Below are positions 32,796 to 44,363 of a stretch of 64,000 nt of DNA, in pieces. The position numbers and the translations under genes were made by a program. Every line of letters starts with the position of its first letter. The stretch's first letter is position 1. A model generated the notes under the pieces. The model was not told where the DNA came from. It made no database searches and was given only the letters and a program-made list of their open reading frames with translations. This stretch comes from Codonopsis lanceolata. Its lineage: Eukaryota; Streptophyta; Magnoliopsida; Asterales; Campanulaceae. Where the stretch lies: assembly GCA_013146195.2 (NCBI GenBank), contig CM028377.1, positions 174,685,845-174,749,844 of the forward strand, given 5' to 3'.

Positions 32796-32829
32796 GAACA
32801 ATCTCCAGATCAAAGCAGAGGGTAGTTAT

Positions 32830-33265
32830 GTACTTTCACACTAAAATTGTACCTAAAAGATATGTCTAAAAAATTGCTGAATTTATTTGAAAACATGTTT
32901 TAAAAGGTATACCGGCTTGTAATTTTTTCTTTTTTTCTTTTCAGTCGATAAAGTCTATTTTCGTAATATAGTTTCTAAAATGTCCGTATTAGAGAAATTA
33001 CGGTTGGAATTCATATGGATGGAAAGGAAAAGAGTGGGGAGGTTGGGTGGTAAAGAGCACTTGAGTTTTTCCTATTTGATTCGATTAATCTAGTACCCTA
33101 ACTTCTCATCCTCTTCCTCCTCCTCATCTTCTTCTTTTTCATTGTGTTTGTATGTTTGATTCAAAATAAATTCATTGTGTGTTGTGTTCCTATGCATATA
33201 TCTGTTCCATGAAATGCCTAAATAGATTTTTGTTTGTTGTTGGACACCGTTTTTTAATATGGATT
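32830..33265. other. Non-coding spacer
   Basis: Possible intron or 3' region of the DEK_C-like gene. TC-rich stretch at 33105-33140. No gene recognised. Confidence 0.4.
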
Positions 33266-34105
33266 CATGAATTTTGAATGATAATGCATCATTTGTGTAT
33301 CGTGATAAATCGATTTGGATTTAGGATGCACAAAAGATGCATCAATTTGAAATAATTTGTTAATTGGGTACTAGAAAAAATGTACATGAAGGTCTAGTTC
33401 ATTATAATTTTTACAGTGCGATGCAAAATTGAATTAATTTAAAATTGGATCATGTAATTTAAATTGATGCATCGCGGTGCAAAAATTGGTGCGCCACGAT
33501 GCAAAATTGAATTATGTACTTTTAATTGATGCACCGCGGTGCAAAAATTGACTTGGCGCGATACAAAATTGAATTAGGTAATTCTAATTGATGCATCGCG
33601 GTGCATAAATTGAGGCAGCGCGATGCATTTGTGTTTGCGATTCATAGCGCACTTCAGGTTTATTATGAGTATCGTAGTCTTTTCACCTTAAAAGTAACTT
33701 TTTCCGACTTACAAAAAATATAGCGCATTGTAGCGTTTGAAAACTTATCAAAGTTGACCTGTCTAAATGCTCTTGATTATTTAATTATGGGTATACTTCT
33801 CAGTAACCAGTATATTTCATCCGGAATCAAAGAGCACTGTTTAATTTCTTTTAGTTTATAAGTAAGGGGTAATCATTCCAGTCCCTTATGTTTTTTTATT
33901 TTATCTGAAAAAATGCACTTTTAGGGACTAAAAGATAACGATACCCTTAATAAACGAAACACGTGCGCGCAAAGTATATGTACATGCATCGATTTTACAT
34001 CACAATGCACAAATCAAATCCAATTTGTGCCTCGCAAATCCAATTTTTTTTTTTTTTACAATATCGATTTTTCATCACGATGCACAAAATCAATTCCAAT
34101 TAAAG
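33266..34105. repeat. Inverted-repeat element with internal 62-bp tandem repeats
   Basis: A left phrase (TGTATCGTGATAAATCGATTT, TTGGATTTAGGATGCACAAA at about 33295-33340) recurs inverted at about 33980-34100. In between, three drifting units of about 62 bp contain GATGCATCGCGGTGCAAAAATT and GCGATGCAAAATTGAATTA (33417-33630). GATGCA/TGCATC phrases dominate the whole segment. It looks like a non-autonomous DNA element or palindromic repeat. Ends and target duplication are not clear, so class is unassigned. Confidence 0.45.
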
Positions 34106-34164
34106 TAGTCATTTGTAAACAAGTAATTGTATTTGTAGTCAAAATTTCCTTATTTTGATGACTT

Positions 34165-35400
34165 AATATATAATTTGGTCCCTGAACTTGGACGTTTCCT
34201 ATTTTGGTCTCTAAACTACGCTTTTCGCCTAAGAGTTCGTCCCTCAAGTGATTGCCGTGAGTTTGGACGTTAACAATTGACTAAAAGGACTAAAATACCC
34301 TTACAAAAAGGTTAGGAGGATTCCATAGTGGTCTAAGATGATGAGTTGTTTTTTTTTTCTCTCTTCTTTGATTCTCTCTCTCTTTTCTCACTTCTCTCTC
34401 CCTCCCTCTTCTTTTGGGCTATGTCTTTTTTCTCCGTCTTCCTTTCATATATTATTATGTCTCATTTTTCCTCATCAATTTTCCTACGAGTCTTTGATTA
34501 GTATGCTTGTCCCTGATGCATTTAACTTATGCCTAGACCCAAGACCATATAAACTAAGGTTTTAAGAATTAAAACATACTCGTTTTCATCAAGCATGCTC
34601 TTCTTTATCTTTTCATTGATCATTCCATCATATATATAAGCCATCATTTGTATAATCAAGTGCCCGCCATTTTATCAACAAAGAGTAATATATGAAATGA
34701 ATGTACCAAGATCAACTAAATCTTATGGATATTCAAGAATTAAGATAATTTCCCCTCTCGCCGGCACACTAACCTTAGGAAATCCAACTATCGGATTTGC
34801 TGTCAAAATTGTTCTATGCAGTATACTGGTCAATATCTGGCTCTCACAAGAAACACTTATAAACAGTTTTCTTGAACATCTACCCTGATTGTTTACATGA
34901 TTACTTGGAAGGCTACTTGAATTAGAGTTGAATTCATGTTAGAGCTTGCAATTTACACAACAAATAGTAAGAGCATATAGAGATATGGACAACTATGAAC
35001 ACTGTCAGCTGAGCATGAAAGCCAATTTAGACGGAATCAGCGAACTTGCTCTTGCTACTTATAGATCGATTATGGCTCTTATACCATGTAATTTATACTG
35101 CATAGAGTAAGGCAATAAAGAGATATGGAAAAGATGAAGATAGTAGTGATAAGAGAGAATGAGAGATAGAAGAGAGGAAGAAGACAGAACCAGAAGAAGA
35201 GTAGATGTGAATGGTAATTTGCATTTAGTAAGGGTATTTAGTCCTTTCCGTCAATTGTTAACGTTAAAACTAACGGTCGTGAGTTGAGGGATAAACCGTA
35301 ATATCAAAAGTACAGTTCATCATGAACCAAAATAGAGAACACTCAAGTTCTAGCGCCGAATCAGAAAAATGTGTTAAGTTCAGGGACCAAGTTATATATT
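34165..35400. mobile_element. Long-terminal-inverted-repeat element (MULE-like or foldback)
   Basis: Left 34165-34304 (AATATATAATTTGGTCCCTG ... TTAACAATTGACTAAAAGGAC ... ATACCCTTAC) is matched inverted by right 35228-35400 (AATATATAACTTGGTCCCTG ... TTAACAATTGACGGAAAGGAC ... ATACCCTTAC). The inverted pairing continues weakly inward: a CT-rich block at 34350-34420 faces a GA-rich block at 35150-35210. Repeats of 140-170 bp suggest a Mutator-like or foldback element. The interior has no recognisable transposase and only short frames, so it is non-autonomous. I could not see a clear target duplication. Confidence 0.75.
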
Positions 35401-35639
35401 TTTCATTGATATTGTAATTAAGGTATGACTCGCCATATTTTTTTGGACCGATTGAATTATGTTGTTTGTTATGGTTATCAACACAAGAGTATCAAAAGAC
35501 ACCTCGTTAATGTTTTGAGTAAAATAAATAAAGTTAGTTTAGTCTTTACAATATGTTTACTTGGTCTATGTGAAAATCTCCAAAACGACATATATTTTGG
35601 AACGGAGAGAGTATATGCTATCTTCTGAAATGAAACTGT

Positions 35640-36320
35640 AGCCAACCCTAGCAAACAATATTCCTTTTTTATATTTTGAGTTCTTTTTTTTTTTTTTTGA
35701 TTGTGATTGGCATAGTAGTTTTTCCTTAATTATGAATAGGTATGACAATTACAATTCGAAACCCGTTAACTCACCTGATCTGACCTGAAAATTATCGGTC
35801 TCAACCCAATTCGTTAATATTGTTGGGTCAAAATGGATAATTCGTTTCAACCAAAAAATAATAATAACATGCCGGGTCGGGTTAAAGTTGGTTGCCCCAT
35901 TACCCAATTTGGTCCGATAGTTTTTATTTTATAAATACATGTTTTATTGGAGGGAAAGCCAGCCTTTCATAACCCGACTCAATTCAAACTGATTCATGTC
36001 GACCCATTTGATATTTGAATTTTAATGGGTTTCGACATATTACTCGTCTTAACCCGACCCAATGCACTCGATTAACTGGTCTATTAGTTATAAATATCTA
36101 CTGTTTCTATAACACTGCAGTTTAAACATGAACGATTTGCATTGTTTGTTTACATTATTTTAATCGGGAGTCATCAACAATATCATTATGATTTAATCAT
36201 TTCAATCAAAATTGATCTTTTGTTTTAGATATTTGTGTAAACTACTGACAAGTGTATCAAAAATAAGCTAGTTTGTAAATATAGTATCCAACTAAAACGT
36301 TTCTAACCAACTACTCCCAA
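35640..36320. other. Non-coding, with ACCCG-rich unclassified repeat and LTR-element leader
   Basis: 35740-36080 is rich in AACCCG / CGGGTT phrases (for example CGAAACCCGTTAACTCACC and CTTAACCCGACCCAATGC) that recall degenerate hAT-type MITEs, but I could not define ends. 36240-36320 is probably the untranslated leader of the gypsy element whose LTR follows on the right. Confidence 0.35.
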
Positions 36321-36332
36321 ACTCGATACCAA
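36321..36332 (-). other. Gypsy primer-binding site
   Basis: TTGGTATCGAGT on the minus strand, three bases from the LTR end at 36336, the same variant as at 5161-5172. The gag that should follow on the left is absent. Confidence 0.65.
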
Positions 36333-36335
36333 CAT

Positions 36336-38313
36336 TGCGATTCTATAATTTGATCACATCACTTATAATTACATCTTAAAATCATAAATGTTTTCGACTC
36401 AAAATAAATAAATCTTAAAACAACTTTAACTCATGTCAAATAACTCAATATAATTTACTAAAATCTCGATATTAAATAAAAGTCAATCATTTTTAATAAA
36501 TTATCTTTTTATTAAATAAAGTCTAGATCCAAAAATCTCGGAACCATCATCTTGGTTTATCCGAGTTAAGTCTTCTCATAATTCCTACTCATTACCCGAA
36601 GAAAAGAGAATTTTGAAAAAAAAAGGTGGGCGAACAATGCTCAGTAAGATCATATACAACCCCTCAGGTTACTAAGGAGGAATTGACCAGAATAAATCAG
36701 AGAGGTATAGTTTTTTCAATATTCCAAGTTCACAGCTCAAGTATCGATAAGCGAAAGCAATTTATCAAATTTTTAATTCCAAGTAAAAAGGAAGTCAAAT
36801 GAAGATTTAACAACAAAAATGACTCGAGTGATCAACCGTCACCAATCGTCTCATACCGATTTGAGACAATAAATTATTCACAGAATCTCATGATCATAAA
36901 ATCATTTTTAAATAGTTACTCTGAAGAGTATCGATAAGCAATTCAAATAATTACTCAGAAGAGTATCAATAATTCGATCATGTTTGGTATATCCGGATAA
37001 CCATATACTGCTAGCTAAGTGGTATTCGATAAGTTCGATCATTTAATAATTATGCTCATAATTTAAGTGGCATTCGATAGTAATTCGATAATCATAAAAA
37101 AAAAATCAGTTTAATGATCATGGTAGAATTTCAAGAAAAACAATAATCAAATTTCACTACAAGGGTAATGCATCGTAAAAATTATGCATCACAAAAATAA
37201 TATATTTCATCTAGGAATAATAACTAATATAAAATTCAATAATTAAGTGAGATTAAACGTGAATCAAACTCATGATTTTTGAAAAAGTAAAATCGACGGA
37301 ATTCAAATCAACTACCGACCCAAGTCGGCATACGTTTTAAAGGAATATCGATGTCAATAAAATAATTGAAAGTCTAACGGAAAATGTTAAAAAATATAGA
37401 CTATATGAAGTATAATCTCTTACCTCAAATGCAGTGCGAAATCTCAAAAACTTGTATGTGAATGTTCCACTACACGTCCTTGACCAAATCTAAAATACAA
37501 AATAAAAAAGAAATAATTGCAAAAGTGTACCCTCCGCGAATAATGAAACTTAGCCGGATTAATCTATGAATCCAAAATAGTATTATCCCTTTCATTTTTG
37601 TAACCCATTGTTTTCTCCATCAATGGTCAATATCAGTACACATAATTGCACCCCTATTGCCATATATTTCTCCCTCTATAGTACTGTTGTCTACTAACCA
37701 AAAAGTTAACAAAACAATAGGAACGAAGAGGATAAAGTTGGACAACATTTGGCTCTATACACCGATCGACCATATACACACACACAACTTCTTCCCTCTT
37801 CCCATCAGCACACACACTGTCCATAGAAAACCCAATTCTCATTATTGATTAATTCTTTCCCTAACAATTTGTGTCACGAGATTAAACTTCCAACCCAAAA
37901 CCAATTCTAATTACCATCCCCAAATCCAACCTCATTCTTGAAATATGGAATCATAATTCATATTGTCTAATTCAACAGAAGAATCATACTACGGGCAATT
38001 TAAGAAACAAAAGAAGCAATACCTCCAATTACGATTCGCGATTTCGTCCGACGATGCGTCACCTATCTTCCTCCTTCCTTAAACTCCGAGACCTCAACAA
38101 TGGCTCCCTCTCTCTCTCTCTCTCTCTCAAAATTATCTCTCAAAGCTTGACTTTTGAAAGTGATTATTCTTCTCTCTTTTTTATTTCAAGAGGAGTGTTT
38201 TTCTTTTGGGCTTCATAGATATTGTCGATCGATTGGCCTCCGCCGCTTCCTATTCCCACCGGTACTACTTCCCAGAATATGGAGTGCGTCTCTTCCATAT
38301 CTCTTTGTTTTTC

Positions 38314-38373
<60 letters not shown>

Positions 38374-38380
38374 GATTATG

Positions 38381-38458
<78 letters not shown>

Positions 38459-38693
38459 AATTATAAATTATCATAAACAATATTTAACTTAACTATTAAC
38501 TAATGGGCCAAGCCCAATTTAAAGTATACTAAATAATGAACATCAAGCCCACTAAAATAAAACTCAAGTATACTAGGCCTAAACCAATTCTAATAAACTC
38601 CAAATTGAATAGTTAATCTCATAATAATTATTAATATCTGGTCATAATTAATAGAATTATTTTATTTTAATATAGAAAATTTGGGGTATTACA
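36336..38693 (-). mobile_element. Gypsy LTR with primer site, minus strand
   Basis: Read on the minus strand it starts TGTAATACCCCAAATTTTC at 38693 and ends GAATCGCA at 36336, next to a primer site. Length about 2.36 kb. It is probably the same group as the LTR at 5175-7427. A long (TTA)n tract lies near its start (38317-38457). A TC-rich run lies at 38106-38130, and ACACACACAC at 37775. No internal coding region remains on the left, so this is a 5' LTR plus leader of a truncated element. The apparent frames inside encode only tri-nucleotide runs. Confidence 0.65.
38317..38457. repeat. (TTA)n microsatellite
   Basis: About 47 ATT units with a short interruption (ATGATTATGATT at about 38372-38383). 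The open frames across it (poly-Tyr, poly-Ile, poly-Leu) are artefacts. Confidence 0.97.
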
Positions 38694-38806
38694 CTAACCA
38701 TTGAAAGATCTCCATAAATTATTTTCAAAAATTGTATTATACTCTATCCTTAAATAATTTCACTTTGTTCAAAAAGAGATGATTCTATCAGAGAATAATA
38801 TCTTTT

Positions 38807-39012
38807 TGTTAATTATATTTATTATTCCCTATTATTTACCTATCTTGTATAGTTCCTTTCCTTATGTAATTCTTTCCTTACTGTAAAGCATTCCTTTTAA
38901 AGGATTCTTGTGTTACACTCCTTGTGTAACCCTAATTGTATCCCCCTATATAAATAGGTGGTTCATCAATGGAAAGACTATACCATTATTCCTGAAGTTT
39001 ATTATTTCGACA
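38807..39012 (+). mobile_element. 5' LTR of a copia element
   Basis: TGTTAATTATATTTATTATT at 38807 to TTATTTCGACA at 39012, 206 bp, followed at once by the primer site. TATA box CTATATAAATAG lies at 38946-38957. Short LTRs of this kind are usual in plant copia elements. The matching 3' LTR is missing. Confidence 0.75.
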
Positions 39013-39024
39013 TGGTATCAGAGC
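39013..39024 (+). other. Copia primer-binding site
   Basis: TGGTATCAGAGC, a perfect tRNA-Met primer site, adjoining the LTR end at 39012. Confidence 0.92.
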
Positions 39025-39100
39025 CTTGCTTCTAAAACCTATAATCACCACATTTTCGCAAACCCTAAAATCCTCACAACCGTCCTATCCTAGGTTCAGC

Positions 39101-40060
39101 ATGGCCTCCAACATCATCACCATTCAAGACCCCTTCGATACCACCAAAACCTTCCAACTCATCAACATCTCCAACCACAACATCACCAAAGTCACCCCTA
39201 CTAGCTACCTAGCATGGAAGCTTCAAGTTGAATCCACGCTCATCGAGTACGATCAGTACAAATTTGTCGATGACACCTTCCCCTGTCCTCCAGCCACCAT
39301 TACCGCCAACAATGCCCATGTCCCTAACTCGGCTTACATCCCGTGGGTGCGCCAGGACAAGCTGCTCTTTGGAGCTCTTGTCGGTTTCCTCACCCCGCCT
39401 CTGGTGCTGCTCATTGGGCCAGCGCCCATAACTCGGGATACCTGGCTTATCCTCGCCAACACCTTTGCTCGCCCCTCTCGTGGGCGCATCAAACAAATTA
39501 AGGACCAACTCAAACGGGCGACAAAAGGTACTTAGTCAATTTCCGAGTATATGCAGCTCATCAAGGGCAAGTTTGATGAACTTGCTGCCCTCGGTAAACC
39601 ACTCGACCACGAGGATCTCATCGAGACAGTGCTGGGCGGCCTTGGCGAGGACTATCACTAGGTCACTAACATTGTTAAAGGTCGTGACACTCCAATAACT
39701 TTTGATGAACTACATGAGAAGTTCATCAACCGCGAGCTCGTTGTGAAGCAATCCGCACCAACTCCTCACCTATTCACGCCTAACACCGTGTCGGCAATGT
39801 CACATGGCTATACTCAGCATCCTCGATCACAGCAGCCCGTTCCAAGTCCTCGCTCCTCGCCAAACTCCAACTCGGGATCTCGGCGTCCCTACCTCGGCAA
39901 ATGTCAGGGCTGTAGGCAACATGGTCACACGATCTCACAGTGTCCCTCCTTTCACCTTGTTCAGGCCTCAGCACCCACGTCTGCTCGCTCCTCGTCCACA
40001 ACCAACAACTGGCACCCGCGAGCTCATATGGCCACAACCACAGGCAACCCCTCTCTAAGC
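39101..40060 (+). pseudogene. Copia gag, three open blocks split by stops
   Basis: Starts MASNIITIQDPFDTTKTFQL at 39101 and reads through the UBN2-type gag: YLAWKLQVESTLIEYDQYKF, WVRQDKLLFGALVGFL, DTWLILANTFARPSRGRIKQ. In-frame TAG stops lie at 39533 and about 39659. The same frame continues after both (ISEYMQLIKGKFDELAALGK, then FDELHEKFINRELV). A CCHC knuckle, CQGCRQHGHTISQC, lies at 39904-39945. Good codon structure with only point stops suggests fairly recent death. Confidence 0.88.
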
Positions 40061-41740
40061 TGGCTATTCGACAGTGGAGCATCTCATCATGTCACCAATG
40101 ATCTTGAGAATCTGTCTCTTCACCAGCCGTACTTGGGTAACGATGACATGGTCCTAGGTGATGACACCAGTCTGCCCATTACTAAAACGGGTTCAACCTC
40201 TCTTCTTACACCCTCAACTACTTTTAAATTGCATAATGTTCTTTTTGTTCCTAGTATGCAACGAAATCTTATTTCTATTTCCCAATTCTATACATCCAAT
40301 AAAGCCTCTATTGAATTCTCACCAACTTCCTTTTTTTTTTTTTGTGAAGGATCTACAGACAGGGACCTTGCTACTGACAGGACAATCTAAGGATGGTGTG
40401 TATGAATGGCCGAGCTCTCTCCCTCCTCGTCAGCCCACTGCCTTCTCCAGTTCCAAAAGTTCTTCTCCTGACTGGCATCATCGTCTAGGTCACCCATCTC
40501 CTCCAGTTCAGAGTCATCTAGAGTCTAAGTTTTCTCTTAAGCATAATCGAGTAGCTCCCTCTTTTTGTAATGCGTGTTTGAGCAAAAAAAGTCAAAAACT
40601 TATGTTTTCTTTGTCTACTATTGTCTCCTCTCATCCCCTTCAACTTATTTACTCTGATGCTTGGACCTTCCCCATCATCTCGCTTGATGGATTCAAATAT
40701 TATGTTATCTTTGTTGATCATTACACACATTACATATGGCTCTACCCTCTCAAACGGAAATCTGATGCTGCTTCCATATTTCCTCGTTTTCAAGCCCTGG
40801 AGGAAAACCACTTCAAACATAAAATTGTCACTATTTACTTGGATAATGGAGGGTAGTATACTGGCATTGCCGAGACCATTGGGCTCGCCACCTACCTCGC
40901 CAACAAAGGCATCTTGCACCTCACCTCCCCTCCTCACACTCCCAAGCACAATAGCTTCTCTGAGCATCGTCATTGTCATATAGTCAAGACTGGTCTCTTT
41001 CTTCTGACCAATGCCTCGCTTCCTCTTACGTACTGGTCGCATGCCTTTCTCACCGCCACCTAACTCATTAACCGTCTTCCTACACCTACTCTCCAAATGT
41101 CTTCTCCCTATCAAAAACTTTTTGGGTCTCCTCTGAACTACCTTAAGCTTCGTGCTTTTGGCTGTCTCTGTTAGGCTTGGCTGCGACCATACACCTCTCA
41201 CAAACTTAATGCTCGGTCCCTCCCTTGTGTTATGACCCGGCCAACTCCAAACTTTATGTTTCTCGTCATGTTCGATTTGTTGAGTCTGAGTTTCTCTTCT
41301 CCAAAGTTGACCTTGCTCTTCCTCGTCCTGATGAGTCCACTCACCACACTTGGTTACCTCCTTATGACATCCTCGCGGCCTTATACACACCACCGGTGAG
41401 TTGTCCTCGTAATGACCTGCCTGAAGCTCCTCTACCCAACTTGACTTCCTCAATTGTCGAGCATCCCTTGCCTCAACAGCCTGATCCTCCATCCACCTCA
41501 CACACATTCCCTCTACCCAACTCGGCTTCCTCACTTGCCGAGCCTCCCTTGCCTCGCCAACCTGACCCACTATCCACCTCGTATTCTTTACCCCATTTCC
41601 CTGGCATCCCTCCGCCTAACCCTACTTCTCCTCCCACAGCTCGCACTTCCCCCATTATGACCCGCTCTAAAAATAACATCCACAAACCCATTCACAAACT
41701 TAGCCTCTCTGCTCAGCTATCATCCGACACTTAACCGACC
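40060..41740 (+). pseudogene. Copia protease and integrase, frameshifted
   Basis: Protease: SWLFDSGASHHVTNDLENL with the D-S-G active site intact (about 40060-40115), then LHNVLFVPSMQRNLISISQF. The frame is lost in a run of 13 T at 40331-40343. Integrase resumes in another frame with the zinc site (WHHRLGHPS and CNACLSKKS, 40475-40595) and core (QLIYSDAWTFPIISLDGFKY, FVDHYTHYIWLYPLK, IYLDNGG then TAG at 40854). It carries on with TSPPHTPKHNSFSEHRH, where the family normally has a Glu. The C-terminal part to 41740 is Pro/Ser-rich linker in changing frames. Confidence 0.85.
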
Positions 41741-42953
41741 TATGTCACCAAAGTCATCAAAGACAGCCGGTGGTGACAGGCTATGTCCAAGGAGTACAGT
41801 GCTCTCATTAAAAATGGCACTTGGAACTTGGTACCTCCCACTGGGGTTCCTAATATTGTTGATTGAGAATTGATATTTCGAATTAAACGGTTACCTGATG
41901 GCACAATTGACATGTATAAAGCTCGCCTAGTCGCTAAAGGGTTTCATCAACGGTCGGGGGTTGACTATCATGAAACATTTAGCCCAATGGTTAAACCCAC
42001 AATAGTTCGGCTTATCATTTCCATTGCTGTTAGTCGAGGTTGGTCTCTTCAGCAACTGGATATCAACAATGCTTTCCTCCAAGGGACACTCACTGAGGAA
42101 GTCTTCATGGCTCAACCACAGAGCTTTGTTGATTCTGATCGCCCTCAACATGTTTGTCGACTACGCAAAGCTATTTATGGTCTCAAGCAACCCCCCCAAG
42201 CATGGTACAACGAACTTCATCTATTTCTGCTCGCTGCTCGCTTCAAAAACTCTCTGGCCGATAGCTCGCTCTTTCTCTTTGCCGAGTAGGTATCACTATC
42301 ATGCTACTCCTCTATGTTGACAACATCATCATCCCGGGTGACAATGACATGGTTGTTCAGAACTTCATCAATGTCCTCGTTGCTTGCTTCTCGCTCAAGG
42401 ACATCGGTCTGATTCATTACTTCCTCGGCGTCGAGGTCGTTCCTCGATCTACTGGTATCCTGCTCTCTCAGTGAGGATACACTGCGACCTTCGTGCTCGC
42501 ACTGGTATGACTGATGCTAGCCCGATGACGACCCTAATAGCGACCTCGTCGGTTATGTCTCATCTATCTGGCACCGCTCTTACAGATCCAACCGAGTACT
42601 AAGCTGTCATATGGAGTCTCCAGTATCTCTCCCTTACTCGTCCGGATATTGCCTATGTGGTCAACAAGCTCTCTCAGTTCATGCATAGGCCGACCACGGA
42701 TCACTGGCTCGCCACCAAACGACTTCTTCACTACCTTTGTGGCACTATTGATAATGGCATCCTTCTTCATCGCCAGTCTTCTCTAGACCTTCATGAATTT
42801 GCTGATGCCGACTGGGCAGGGAACATGGATGACTACACCTCGACTAGCGCCTATATAGTTTACCTTGATCCCAATCATGTCTCTTGGAGCTTGAACAAGG
42901 ATAACTTATTGAATCTTTTTTTAGAGTCATTTCGTAGCTATTTGGGAGGTTAA
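41741..42953 (+). pseudogene. Copia reverse transcriptase and partial RNase H
   Basis: RT begins near 41760 (SRWWQAMSKEYSALIKNGTW in mixed frames), then FRIKRLPDGTIDMYKARLVA, DYHETFSPMVKPTIVRLIIS, DINNAFLQGTLTEEVFMAQP and LRKAIYGLKQPPQAWYNEL to 42289. After a frame break, LLLYVDNIIIPGDND carries YVDN instead of the catalytic YVDD. RNase H follows at 42640-42910 (RPTTDHWLATKRLLHYLCGT, ADADWAGNMDDYTSTSAYI) and stops abruptly at SWSLNKDN, before the EAEY block. There is no 3' LTR. The sequence continues into an unrelated LTR. Confidence 0.88.
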
Positions 42954-44363
42954 TGGCAGCGAGGTGAAGATTTGAAGAGATAAAATCCATTAAGTCATCT
43001 TCCATTAAGGTCCGTTAAAGAGTTCAAGCCAAAATTCCCTAACAGAATCTAACGAAGGACCAATCTGCGAAGTCTGGGTACATAAAGGTTGTTTCTTGCG
43101 TCTGAAGTCATGGAGGGGCACCGTAGCAATTTCCTAAAACTCCAAGCTAAAGAAGACACGGTCCAACCTTGGTTGTGCGCTCCTTTGATCATTTCATCAA
43201 CAAAGGGGCGCTGGAGCACTATTCTAAAGCCCAGGGAAATGCAAAGCTAAAATCTTTTTTCTTTCTTTGTTGTCAATTGCTCCAGCTGCCGCGTCACCAC
43301 TCACCTCCTCTTTTCTTTATTTTCAGCCTTATTTTTTGAAGTAGAAAATGTTTATAAGCCCTTAGTACAATGTCCCAATTGTCCCCTCTTAACTTAGGCT
43401 CTACTCTACTTTTGCTTGGGATCAATTTAGAAAAAAGGAGAATTATTTTTGGAAAGAGAACGAACGGCAGGGAGAGAGACCATTTTGGTTTTCATCATCT
43501 TTTATTTTGATTTGTCAAGGAATATTAATGGATTGTCATCCAAATCTCCATCGAATGATTGTATCTCATGCTCTCTATTTTTAATATCATCATGAAATAT
43601 CTTCTTGGAACATTTGTGTTTGATTTCTCTAATATTATGAGCTAAATATTTGTAGTTAGGATTGTGATGAATCTCTAATTTTGAAACATTCTCTAATATC
43701 TTTCTCTCTCAATATTACTATAATTTATGCAAGTGTTACTATTTTTTGTGTTTAATACTTCTAATTACTTGACCGATAATTAGATGATTTTAGAATTGTA
43801 TTGAATTTGCGAGAGCTACCATTACTTTTCGGATTTAGCAATTTAGTTGTTGATATTTTGTAGTATAGAGATATAGCACAAAATCATATATACCCCCTTT
43901 TGAGAGCTTGTTCTTATTGCAAATTACACAATTTATCTATAAGATGCGAAAGCCCGTAGATAGGTGAGTGAATTAGGGTTGCTATAAGATGCGAGAGCCC
44001 CTAGTGACTAAATTAGTGTTCTCAGCTACCCTAGGTGAATTATAGGAATTTAGAGAGAGTGAATTAATTGAGCATGTGGATAAATAGAGTAAAATTACAA
44101 TCCTAAGCATTTTCACCCTTGAGAAAACTCTTCTTTATTTATGCGTAGTTGGTAATATTTACTTATTGCTTTACTTTCTAATTGCTTTGGTTTTAGTTAC
44201 ATCGCCCAAAATCAATTGTTTAGATAAAGTCATTAAATCCATAATTTTAATACTTAGGAAAATACGCACCATAATTGTCTCTGTGAGATCGATACTTGTA
44301 ATTACACAATATATTACTAGTGGGTGACCGGGTACTCTTGCCCGTTGCTCTTTTTGCCCATCA
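42950..44363 (+). mobile_element. Athila/Tat-like LTR (solo or truncated)
   Basis: The right part has the character of Athila/Tat gypsy LTR ends: TCTCTGTGAGATCGATACTT (44279), ATATTACTAGTGGGTGACCG and a terminal TGCCCATCA at 44363. ATCTATAAGATGCGAAAGCC-like phrases repeat at 43935 and 43982. The left part (42990-43240) contains phrases such as AGCCAAAATTCCC and ACACGGTCCAACC, also usual in these LTRs. The start is not sharp: it may be at TGAATC (about 42911) or further in. No primer site or gag follows on the right. Confidence 0.5.

Noticed and set aside
35400..35620. Another Stowaway-type MITE ending GGAACGGAGAGAGTA
   Set aside because: Only the right end looks convincing (about 35598-35613). 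No matching left end was found next to the long-TIR element, so it is not listed as a feature.
38154..38476. Frames encoding poly-Leu, poly-Tyr or poly-Ile
   Set aside because: Three readings of the (TTA)n microsatellite.
39209..40082. Minus-strand frames over the copia gag (39209-39508, 39780-40082)
   Set aside because: Shadows of the plus-strand gag, whose zinc knuckle and gag core are evident.
40518..41570. The longest open frame of the window (350 codons, minus strand)
   Set aside because: It is antisense to copia integrase, whose plus-strand motifs (WHHRLGHPS, SDAWTF, FVDHYTHY) are clear. The antisense product has no family resemblance.
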